64,000 nt of DNA from Clostridia bacterium (GTDB lineage Bacteria; Bacillota; Clostridia; Christensenellales; UBA1242), in assembly GCA_900767715.1 (NCBI GenBank), contig CAAGAD010000005.1, positions 124,001 to 188,000 of the forward strand, in the 5' to 3' direction. The stretch's first letter is position 1. Each line of letters begins with the position of its first letter. Positions 1-6,874 of this stretch are shown piece by piece. A program made the position numbers and the translations under genes. The notes under the pieces were generated by a model. The model did no database searches. It was not told where the DNA came from and worked only from the letters and a program-made list of their open reading frames with translations.

Positions 1-183
1 ATCAACGTCATAATTTCGGTGAACGGACGCGTTCGATTTCTCTAAAACGTGTCGGCATTTAGAGAATAGTTTGGTACAAGTCGTTAGCAGACTTCACCAA
101 GCGAAATAGATTGCTAACTAAACGTGTAGGGTATTCAGCAGATTCAATATTGGACATGGGTGCAACTCCCATCATCTCCACCA
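1..183 (+). ncRNA. ssrA: tmRNA (SsrA), 3' portion
   Basis: Transfer-messenger RNA rescues stalled ribosomes and tags their products. Only the 3' portion lies in the window. The last bases form a tRNA-like T arm (stem ATGGG/CCCAT around the loop TGCAACT) followed by an acceptor strand ending in an encoded CCA at 181-183. Long tRNA-poor sequence precedes it, as expected for the pseudoknot region, and a Rho-independent terminator follows directly. The 5' acceptor half and probably the tag reading frame lie upstream of base 1. I could not identify the tag-coding bases with certainty. Confidence 0.82.
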
Positions 184-193
184 AACTAAATAA

Positions 194-223
194 CTCACTA
201 AAAAGTTCTAGTGAGTTTTTTTT
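194..223 (+). terminator. Rho-independent terminator of tmRNA
   Basis: The seven-base arms CTCACTA and TAGTGAG enclose an 8-nt loop and are followed by nine T residues. It begins 10 nt after the tmRNA CCA end. Confidence 0.85.
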
Positions 224-282
224 GTCGTAACTAATTACCACTTTTTGACAAATTGTGCTATAATTTATGTAAGGTAAAATTT

Positions 283-732
283 ATGGGAGCATTTAATTAC
301 GTTGGTTTAATAATAATCGTACTTATGATGATACCGAATTTGATTTATATGTACGTCAATAGAAACACAAAACCAGTGGTATATGCAGACAAGAAACTGG
401 ACACATTAGAGCAGATTGGGCGTTACGGCTGTTTTGCTTGTATGATAGTCAATTTTCCATACACATATTTTGACTTTTGGTTCAAAAATGCCGAACTAGT
501 TTACATTATCGTTAGCGCTGTATTGATGACTTGTTATATGCTTTGCTGGATTATATTTTGGAAGAAAACAACAATGTTCAAGGTATTGGCGTTGTCTGTC
601 TTGCCTTCTATGATGTTTTTGTTCACCAGCATAATGCTTGGCAGTCTGTTGTTGTTCTTTTTCACACTCATCTTTGCACCAACGCACTTCATCATCGGTT
701 ACAGAACCGTCAAATTGAATCAATCAAAATAA
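283..732 (+). CDS. small multi-pass membrane protein, unknown
   Basis: A 149-residue hydrophobic protein with about five predicted membrane segments (roughly residues 4-24, 43-60, 68-88, 94-110 and 113-138) and a short basic C-terminus. I do not recognise a family. The ATG at 283 is chosen over an upstream TTG at 253: AAGG at 271-274 sits 8 nt before it, and an extended -10 element (TGC then TATAAT, 259-264) would place the transcript start between the two codons. It is monocistronic, between the tmRNA terminator and its own terminator. Confidence 0.6.
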   Translation: MGAFNYVGLIIIVLMMIPNLIYMYVNRNTKPVVYADKKLDTLEQIGRYGCFACMIVNFPYTYFDFWFKNAELVYIIVSAVLMTCYMLCWIIFWKKTTMFKVLALSVLPSMMFLFTSIMLGSLLLFFFTLIFAPTHFIIGYRTVKLNQSK

Positions 733-740
733 AACAAAAC

Positions 741-766
741 AAAAAAGCCCAGACGGGCTTTTTTTT
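741..766. terminator. bidirectional terminator
   Basis: A-tract, then GCCC, loop AGAC, GGGC and eight T residues. It lies between the converging membrane-protein gene and XRE regulator gene and can serve both; the regulator stop codon touches its edge. Confidence 0.85.
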
Positions 767-1200
767 CATTCAAACTTTACACCAACAAGGTAGTCTAGTG
801 AGCAAGTGAGATTTTCCGCAATTGAAATTAGGCGTGGTAGGGAAGGGTAATGCCCGTTCTGCCAATGGCGATAAGACGCCTCACTGCAATTGGTCTGTTT
901 GGAAAGTTTCCAGTTGGAAGTGTTGTTCAAAACCAGCACTTTATCGTATCTGTCCACAAACTGTGTCATATCATAGCCGGCGATGTTAACGTGTTTGTAG
1001 TTGTCGTCAATGCCGAACAGATAGTCTAGCGTACAATGAAAATATTTCGCAATCTTGACGGCAAAATCTATTGACGGATAAATCCCGCGCAAATATCTGC
1101 TGAGCAAAGTGCCAGCCACACCACTTTCGCGACCAATTTGGTTGATAGACTTATTCGTGTCTGTGATAAGGTCTTTCAAGATGTCAACAAAATTTTCCAT
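766..1200 (-). CDS. transcriptional regulator with two tandem XRE helix-turn-helix domains
   Basis: A 144-residue cytoplasmic DNA-binding protein. Residues 1-64 form one Cro/C1-type HTH unit ending CTLDYLFG. Residues 75-144 form a second, more diverged unit with the matching end CSLDYLVG, so the protein looks like an internal duplication with no effector domain. The ATG at 1200 is preferred over an upstream TTG at 1236 because GGGAG lies 7-8 nt before it. The region upstream of the start holds direct and inverted repeats suitable as operators, and a short ORF is transcribed the other way. Autoregulation and control of the divergent gene are inferred from this arrangement. Confidence 0.8.
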   Translation of the reverse strand: MENFVDILKDLITDTNKSINQIGRESGVAGTLLSRYLRGIYPSIDFAVKIAKYFHCTLDYLFGIDDNYKHVNIAGYDMTQFVDRYDKVLVLNNTSNWKLSKQTNCSEASYRHWQNGHYPSLPRLISIAENLTCSLDYLVGVKFE

Positions 1201-1214
1201 TCTTATCTCCCACA

Positions 1215-1257
1215 AGTTTTCGACAAAACTAAACACCGTGTGACAAAACTAGTGTCA
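1215..1257. promoter_or_regulatory. candidate operator for the tandem XRE regulator
   Basis: GACAAAACTA occurs twice (1222-1231 and 1242-1251), spaced exactly 20 bp apart, about two helical turns. The first copy is half of the palindrome AGTTTT-CGAC-AAAACT (1215-1230); the second lies in the inverted repeat TGACA-7 nt-TGTCA (1241-1257). It sits in the 5' region of the XRE gene and upstream of the divergent promoter. Confidence 0.5.
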
Positions 1258-1293
1258 TTATTACATTTAATTTTATTTTGTTATATTGTATGA

Positions 1294-1322
1294 TTGTTAT
1301 GCGTGTACTATTTTGCTAGTAT
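1294..1322 (+). promoter_or_regulatory. promoter of the 51-residue ORF
   Basis: TTGTTA (1294-1299), a 17-bp spacer, and TAGTAT (1317-1322) with an extended TGC just before it. The direction is away from the XRE gene. Confidence 0.55.
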
Positions 1323-1351
1323 AAAAGTGCACGATAAAAGGAAAAAACGAT

Positions 1352-1507
1352 ATGGAAAAACTCAATGAAAACAATTTCAGTGAAGCCCTAGGCAGAATGT
1401 TGATTGCTAATTATGAAAACAAAGTGATTGCGACCTCCGATAAAATTTATGTGACGCTGGATGACAAACTGTCTATAATTATTAAAATTTCCAAAATTGT
1501 TAGTTAA
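1352..1507 (+). CDS. small protein (51 aa) divergent from XRE regulator
   Basis: A 51-codon reading frame that begins MEKLNENN and ends KISKIVS. AAAGG lies 10 nt before the ATG and a plausible extended -10 promoter lies upstream. The C-terminal half alternates hydrophobic and polar residues, suggesting beta strands; no signal or membrane segment is visible. I recognise no family. Its place opposite a two-domain repressor suggests that it is the regulator's target and perhaps its modulator, as an inference only. Confidence 0.45.
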   Translation: MEKLNENNFSEALGRMLIANYENKVIATSDKIYVTLDDKLSIIIKISKIVS

Positions 1508-1584
1508 AAACCGCAAAAATGGAAGAAATAGTGGGCAAAAACCAGTAAAAATGTAAAAATTTTAAAAAAAATTAAAAAAGACTA

Positions 1585-1612
1585 TTGAAAAATTTTGCAT
1601 TCCGTGTATAAT
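1585..1612 (+). promoter_or_regulatory. promoter of the coiled-coil protein gene
   Basis: TTGAAA (1585-1590), a 16-bp spacer and TATAAT (1607-1612), with AAGGAG 9 nt before the downstream ATG at 1651. Confidence 0.7.
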
Positions 1613-1650
1613 GTACGAGAACAAAACTCATTTTTAAGGAGAGTAGGGGA

Positions 1651-3027
1651 ATGTTTTGGAATGCATTTGTTAATGTTTTGGCCATAATTGCGATTATAGT
1701 TGTCGCAGCATTTGTGATGATTTTTCTCGGCGATTTGCTAATCAGCATTATTGACGGCAAGAGTGGCATTTTCTTTAAGCGAAACAAGAAAGCGAAAGTG
1801 GAAGAATTGGAAGATGAGGACGATAAGTCTAACTATGCAACACGCGAAGAGTTGGCAAAGTTGCAAGAGATGTATCGCAACAAGGAAACTCAATCTGCAC
1901 CAGTTGTAGTTGTTCAGCCACAACCTGTTCAAAAGAACGTAACAGACGACTACCTAAACAACGCAGTGCCAGTTGACTACGATTTGGCTAAGAAAGAAGA
2001 AGAAATTATGAATGCCAAGAAAAATAGACTTTTGGTTCCAAAGGAGGAAGAAAAAGTTGAGAGTGGCATTACGAAAGACGAAATTCTTGACCAAGTTGAT
2101 AAAGTGGCTGACGACATCTTGTCTAACTACGAAGCAGAGAAGACCAACAAGCAAAAGATTGACGATTACGCAAAAGAATTGGAAAACTACAAGATTGAGA
2201 CATCTCTTGACGACGTAAACGAAGAAGAGTCGAATGCAAACACCGACAACAGCAATAATGACAATAATGACAATAATGACAATAATGACAATGATGACAA
2301 CGGTGACGATGATGGCGCAATTTTGGAACCAGCACCAGCACCAGAAAAGATTGTTGAGAAAGAAGTTGTCAAAGAAGTAATGGTTGACAATCCTGAAATT
2401 GTTGAAGAAAACAAAAAATTGCAACAACAACTTGAAGAACTCCGCAACGCATTGCAAGAAGCAAATAATCGTGCTAGCGAACTCGAACAAGAACACGAAG
2501 AAGAAAAAGACGCCGGTCCAATGATTTACACAACTGTTGAAGACTGCGAAGCCCGTCTTGAAATCTTGGAAGAGCGTTTGAGAGTGGCAAAGAAAGAACT
2601 CAAAATCAATGACAAAGAGTTCAAACCATTGTTCAAGGTTCGTAAGAATCTCAACAAATACAAAGAAAAACTTCGTCGTAAAGAAGTCAGTGTAGCACGT
2701 CAAAAGGTCGTTTTGTATGGTGTAAACAACTATGTGGATATCGACAAAGACCGTGCAGAAAAGTTGGCTAACGACATTGAATTGCTTGACGGACTCCGTT
2801 TGAGCGTTCAAGATTGTGAAAACGTGGTTGAAGCAAGCAAGGACCGTTATCCAATCTTGGAACAAACTAACCGTTTGTTGAAGACTAACATTGCAGACTT
2901 GGAACACGACATTGAAACAACAACACAAGTTTTGGAAGCATTGAAGGCTGACACTCTCGTTGACCTTAACGACAACGGCATTGATGACCGCGCCGAAGAC
3001 AATGACGACGACAAAAACAATAAATAA
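1651..3027 (+). CDS. membrane-anchored coiled-coil protein with acidic Asn/Asp repeat
   Basis: A 458-residue protein of unknown function. Residues 5-32 form one strongly hydrophobic segment followed by a basic patch, so most of the protein is probably cytoplasmic. Residues 45-190 are charged and likely disordered. Residues 195-225 are an Asn/Asp-rich tract encoded by a 9-bp tandem repeat. Residues 235-290 and 300-440 have heptad-like coiled-coil character. The C-terminus has a D-x-N-x-N-G-x-x-D pattern resembling a calcium-binding loop. It has its own promoter, Shine-Dalgarno site and terminator. A structural or cell-shape role is possible but not shown. Confidence 0.7.
   Translation: MFWNAFVNVLAIIAIIVVAAFVMIFLGDLLISIIDGKSGIFFKRNKKAKVEELEDEDDKSNYATREELAKLQEMYRNKETQSAPVVVVQPQPVQKNVTDDYLNNAVPVDYDLAKKEEEIMNAKKNRLLVPKEEEKVESGITKDEILDQVDKVADDILSNYEAEKTNKQKIDDYAKELENYKIETSLDDVNEEESNANTDNSNNDNNDNNDNNDNDDNGDDDGAILEPAPAPEKIVEKEVVKEVMVDNPEIVEENKKLQQQLEELRNALQEANNRASELEQEHEEEKDAGPMIYTTVEDCEARLEILEERLRVAKKELKINDKEFKPLFKVRKNLNKYKEKLRRKEVSVARQKVVLYGVNNYVDIDKDRAEKLANDIELLDGLRLSVQDCENVVEASKDRYPILEQTNRLLKTNIADLEHDIETTTQVLEALKADTLVDLNDNGIDDRAEDNDDDKNNK
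2254..2298 (+). repeat. in-frame 9-bp tandem repeat
   Basis: Four perfect copies of AATAATGAC plus a fifth with one change (AATGATGAC), each encoding N-N-D or N-D-D. The unit is a multiple of three, so copy-number change would alter length without a frameshift. Confidence 0.9.
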
Positions 3028-3032
3028 AAATA

Positions 3033-3056
3033 AGCACTAATTTAGTGCTTTTTTTA
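3033..3056 (+). terminator. Rho-independent terminator
   Basis: The arms AGCACTA and TAGTGCT with a 3-nt loop, followed by seven T residues, directly after the coiled-coil gene. Confidence 0.85.
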
Positions 3057-3064
3057 TTTGAATA

Positions 3065-3073
3065 TGCTAAAAT
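3065..3073 (+). promoter_or_regulatory. extended -10 promoter, leaderless type (ComEC-like gene)
   Basis: TGC followed by TAAAAT (3068-3073), with only 8 nt to the ATG at 3082 and no Shine-Dalgarno sequence. Confidence 0.5.
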
Positions 3074-3081
3074 AAAATCGT

Positions 3082-4203
3082 ATGACGATAAAAACAAAGG
3101 AAAATAACGGCAAAAAACGTGCTACGATACTGACTTTTTCCGTACTGCTGATAATTTTTACGGCAGTATTATGTTTTTCTTCGCTAATTACACAAGGAAT
3201 TAGAAACACATTGTTTAATCACAATGTGTTGGAAGATAACGACAGTTTGCGTGTGCATTTTATAGATGTAGGGCAGGGCGACTGCATTGCAATCAATTTG
3301 CCAGACGGCAAAACAATGCTTATTGACGCCGGACCGAATAGCGCCACAAAGGACGTCAGCGATTATCTACTGACAAATGTGGTGAACCACCGCTCAAACA
3401 GAAAATTAGATTATGTCGTTTTGACCCATAGTGACGCCGACCATATTGGTGGAATGAGTAAGATATTGACCATATTCAAAATTGGCACGATTTTCCGTCC
3501 AGCAATTGCCAGCATGGTCGATGACGACTATGGTGTGGCAAGTTGCTCGTCAACTAGTGACACGTATGCCAGCGTCATCACACGTGCAAAGCAGTTGCAA
3601 GAGACGGGCACAACTGTTATCACCACTGCACGCGGTCTTACGATTGAGGGCTCGAACTATACAATCGAGTTTTTGTCGCCGTTTAAGGACACTTACACCA
3701 CAACCAACGAATATTCACCTTATATATTGTTGAACTGTTTTGGTAAATCGTTTTTGTTCACGGGCGACGCCACCAAAGAAAACGAAACTGAACTGATGAC
3801 CTATGAGCCAAGTTTGGATATTGACGTCTTGAAAGTGGCTCACCACGGCTCGAATTCATCTACGTCTAGCGAGTTTATGGCATACATCAGCCCCAAGTAT
3901 GCTGTTATTTCGGTTGGAAAGAATAACTCATTCGGTCACCCAACTAGCGAAACGCTGGCAAATATTCGCTCTGTCGTTAATGATGACAACGTTTTAATGA
4001 CTAGCGCGGTGAGCAATGTTAGTTTCGTAATAGGTGACGGATACGAGTTTTCATATTTGACCGGCGCGATTTACACAACAATCAACGTTAGTTGGGAATT
4101 GATAGTCATTATTGCGGTCGGCGTGGACGCTCTTTGTGTCTGTATTATCATTATTACTTGCGTTCGACAAAAGGCGACAAAAAATGGCGGTAATAAAAGT
4201 TGA
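3082..4203 (+). CDS. ComEC/Rec2-type metallo-beta-lactamase-fold protein
   Basis: A 373-residue protein with an N-terminal membrane segment (residues 13-38), a metallo-beta-lactamase domain (about 52-315) and a second membrane segment (about 330-360) before a short basic tail. The metal-binding pattern is clear: VGQGDC, the HSDADH motif with IGG, FTGDA, and AHHGS. This is the MBL domain of ComEC, the DNA-uptake protein that digests the non-transported strand, but the multi-pass competence channel is absent. It is therefore more likely a surface-anchored hydrolase or nuclease. No ribosome site precedes the ATG. Confidence 0.82.
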   Translation: MTIKTKENNGKKRATILTFSVLLIIFTAVLCFSSLITQGIRNTLFNHNVLEDNDSLRVHFIDVGQGDCIAINLPDGKTMLIDAGPNSATKDVSDYLLTNVVNHRSNRKLDYVVLTHSDADHIGGMSKILTIFKIGTIFRPAIASMVDDDYGVASCSSTSDTYASVITRAKQLQETGTTVITTARGLTIEGSNYTIEFLSPFKDTYTTTNEYSPYILLNCFGKSFLFTGDATKENETELMTYEPSLDIDVLKVAHHGSNSSTSSEFMAYISPKYAVISVGKNNSFGHPTSETLANIRSVVNDDNVLMTSAVSNVSFVIGDGYEFSYLTGAIYTTINVSWELIVIIAVGVDALCVCIIIITCVRQKATKNGGNKS

Positions 4204-4282
4204 TTAATGTATATAACTTTGTTAAAATTGGTAATTGTTTGTAAAATTAATAAGAACAATTGCTCCCATTCAGGAGGTAAAG

Positions 4283-4765
4283 TTGGATAAAAACGTACTT
4301 ATTATTGGACTGGCAGAAGAAAATGTAAAACGCATTGCCGTAGCGCTGGCTGAAAAACTGAATCGTATGTATATGGACGTCGATGAATTGATTGAATATC
4401 AACTTGTAAACAAGCAAGGGTTAAAAAAAGTTGGTCGCGAATATTTCGAAAAAATACAAAAAGGTTGTATTCGTCAAGCGTGCGATTGCGTGAATACGGT
4501 GATCACAATTTCCACAGATTTGTATTTATTTGCTGATTATGCCGAAATTTTGTCCAAATTTTATGTTATTTTCGTTAATTTTACAAAAAATGATTATTTA
4601 TTCGCCATAGAAAGTTGCCCAAAAGAAAGACAATTAGAATTGAAAAATAGAGTAGTGGTGTTTGACGAATTAAATGCTCAACTGCGCAAGCGTGCAAATC
4701 TGTGCATAAATTATTCGACAGACGACAATGTGGTGGATAAAATTTTGATTAAACTTTGTAAATAG
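4283..4765 (+). CDS. shikimate-kinase-like protein lacking the P-loop
   Basis: About 160 residues starting at TTG 4283. AGGAGG at 4272-4277 lies 5 nt before this codon, so an upstream start at 4235 is rejected. The N-terminal pattern (VLIIG, then LAEKL, then MDVDELIE) follows shikimate kinase strand 1, helix 1 and the D-x-D-x-x-I-E substrate region. The GxxGxGK[ST] phosphate-binding loop is replaced by GLAEENVKR with no correctly placed lysine. The fold is probably kept and ATP binding lost. It ends 2 nt before the next gene, a degenerate transketolase, so the two should be co-expressed. Confidence 0.6.
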   Translation: MDKNVLIIGLAEENVKRIAVALAEKLNRMYMDVDELIEYQLVNKQGLKKVGREYFEKIQKGCIRQACDCVNTVITISTDLYLFADYAEILSKFYVIFVNFTKNDYLFAIESCPKERQLELKNRVVVFDELNAQLRKRANLCINYSTDDNVVDKILIKLCK

Positions 4766-4767
4766 TT

Positions 4768-6591
4768 ATGATGGATAAGCAAAAGATATTGACCCAATTA
4801 GAATTGTTAGCACTAGGGCGTGCGGAATTGATGAGCGAAAGCGAACTAGACATAGCAGAGTTAAATTCTCTCTATGTTTTGTTTAGGTGGCATTTTAAAT
4901 CTAGTAGTAACGCAAATCAATGGTTTAACAGAGATAGACTCATTATGCCTAACGCGGACAATTCCAGTTTGGTGACCACGCTATTTACCTTTGGTTTTTT
5001 AGATTACGACAGCACTTTCTTGCCATTTTCACCCACCGAACTAAAAAGTTGCGTGGACTTTATCAATGAGTACAACTCTGGGTGTGAAATGATAGGCAAT
5101 GCGATAGGAATGGCAATCGCGGAAACCGTCTTTGACGAGAAGTTCAGCGCTAAAGATTTGCCTGTATGCAGTCACCGAACATTTGCGATGATTAATGATG
5201 ATATTATCGACGAAAACGCGTTAAAGGTGAGCGAGTATGCCGTTAAATTTGCACTAGATAAAATTACGATAATCTGCACCACAAAAGACTTTCATTTATA
5301 CGATAAATTTCACGATTTGGGTTGGGACGTCCATCGCGTTGATGATGTCACAGATATAAATCTCTTGAAAGAGAGTTTTGACCAGTCTGTGCAAAATAAA
5401 TTGAAGCCCTCGATTATTTTCGTAAAAACTAACAAAATTTCAGTAAAAAACAAGCGAAATTTGCAACACGAACTAAAAATTGATAAAAATCATTTATTGT
5501 CTAATGACTTTTACCAAATTGTAGATAAAAATAGAGCGATATTCAATGATGAATATATTAAGAGTAAAATTCAGTTAATTGACTACGCACACATACTTCC
5601 AAGCACGGCAAAAGAATTGAAACTCGTTCAGTCGGGAAAGTTGCTAAACTTTGACACAGTCTTCTATGATTACGATATTTCTACATATGAATGCTTCATC
5701 GTATTCTTAAAAGAGTATCTGGCGAAGAATAGGGCGACGGTTATTTTGTCTAACGAGAAAGACCAGTTAGAATTGGGCGTAGACAACAAGTATTATGGCG
5801 CGAAAACTCGTTATGGTACAAAAATAATAGTCGATGAGCCATTCATTATCATCAACTCGATCGCCAACGGATTAGCAATGCATCAGCATATGACCACCTT
5901 TGTCATCACCAGCACAAGCGAACTAGATTGCGCGGGATTAAGAGTGACAGCCAGCCAGCATTTAGGCGTAAAATATATGGTGTTGGACGACAGCAGTTTG
6001 ACGGGTGGCAAACAACATTCGGTCGAAGGGTATCTAAATATTTCAAGGCAAAAACGTATGCCAACAAGCGCGGTTTTCAAGCCTTGTGATTCGGCGGAAA
6101 TGTATATGTGTTTCGACCACATCTTGCGTTGGCAGGGCGTAGGATTGATGTTCGTCACAACCGGGCAGTTGAATTGTATAAACAAGTCAACTTTCAGGGT
6201 TAATTGGGGCGCATATTTTATGCAGAATAATGTGAAGAACAGGAACGGAATTATTTATAGTTCGGGGCTGGAAATGCGCAACAGTTTGCGTGCCCGAAAA
6301 CGACTAATAAAATATGGCTATAACTTCTTAACGGTTAGTGTTCCGTGTGTTGAAGTATTCAAAAAACAGACCCCACATTATTGCTCCCAACTCAAACCAA
6401 ATGATGACGATATTGTTCTCATTGTTGATAGTTTGGCGAACAAAAATTTGAGTGTCTTTTATGGTAAAAACACCACCATTATAAACGTGGAAGAAACGGA
6501 CGACATCAACTCCGCAAAGCAAAAATTCTCGATAGATAATATCGTAAAAACCATTATCGATTTGTGCAAAAAAGAAATGAAAAATAGTTAA
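4768..6591 (+). CDS. transketolase-like protein lacking the ThDP-binding motif
   Basis: A 607-residue protein collinear with transketolase over three domains. It has the N-terminal NRDRLIMPN segment and a GNAIGMAIAE helix, a Pyr domain in which DDSSLTGGKQHSVE replaces HDSIGxGEDGPTHQP, and a C-terminal domain with SSGLEMR and VSVPCVEVF patterns. The GDG-x(25-30)-N cofactor motif is gone: the equivalent stretch reads INDDIIDEN and ends in TTKD. Most active-site histidines are also missing. It is therefore probably not a working transketolase. It is translationally close to the shikimate-kinase-like gene and is followed by a terminator. Confidence 0.65.
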   Translation: MMDKQKILTQLELLALGRAELMSESELDIAELNSLYVLFRWHFKSSSNANQWFNRDRLIMPNADNSSLVTTLFTFGFLDYDSTFLPFSPTELKSCVDFINEYNSGCEMIGNAIGMAIAETVFDEKFSAKDLPVCSHRTFAMINDDIIDENALKVSEYAVKFALDKITIICTTKDFHLYDKFHDLGWDVHRVDDVTDINLLKESFDQSVQNKLKPSIIFVKTNKISVKNKRNLQHELKIDKNHLLSNDFYQIVDKNRAIFNDEYIKSKIQLIDYAHILPSTAKELKLVQSGKLLNFDTVFYDYDISTYECFIVFLKEYLAKNRATVILSNEKDQLELGVDNKYYGAKTRYGTKIIVDEPFIIINSIANGLAMHQHMTTFVITSTSELDCAGLRVTASQHLGVKYMVLDDSSLTGGKQHSVEGYLNISRQKRMPTSAVFKPCDSAEMYMCFDHILRWQGVGLMFVTTGQLNCINKSTFRVNWGAYFMQNNVKNRNGIIYSSGLEMRNSLRARKRLIKYGYNFLTVSVPCVEVFKKQTPHYCSQLKPNDDDIVLIVDSLANKNLSVFYGKNTTIINVEETDDINSAKQKFSIDNIVKTIIDLCKKEMKNS

Positions 6592-6614
6592 AAAATAAGC
6601 GTAAAAATAAAATA

Positions 6615-6641
6615 AAAAAGCGACATTATAGTCGCTTTTTA
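6615..6641. terminator. bidirectional terminator
   Basis: A-tract, AGCGAC, loop ATTATA, GTCGCT, T-tract. It sits between the converging transketolase-like gene and nifJ. Confidence 0.85.
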
Positions 6642-6874
6642 TTGTGTGGTTTTTCACCACTTGTGAAGTATTTGCTTCACATTATAAATTTGTGTAAAAA
6701 TTTTATAAATATTCATAAAAATTGCATATTTTTAACATAAAAATGCAATTTTTACGCCTTTTTTCGTATATTTGATAAAATTATTTGAAATATATTTAAT
6801 TTGAATTTGTCAATAAATTATTTAATTTTTTATTAATCAAATTAACAAATGATTAATTAATAAATATTTAAATT
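6642..6874. other. AT-rich spacer with one small hairpin
   Basis: Almost pure A/T sequence between the terminator and the nifJ stop codon. The only structure I see is a 6-bp inverted repeat, GTGAAG-6 nt-CTTCAC, at 6663-6680. No ORF or RNA gene is supported. Confidence 0.6.

Noticed and set aside
1..30. End of the tmRNA tag reading frame at the window start
   Set aside because: A TAA occurs at 11-13, but the preceding codons do not give the usual Ala-Ala tag end, so the tag probably lies upstream.
1954..2928. 324-codon open frame on the minus strand opposite the coiled-coil gene
   Set aside because: It lies wholly antisense to a gene with promoter, ribosome site and terminator. Its Phe/Val/Cys-rich composition is the reverse complement of Lys/Glu/Asn codons.
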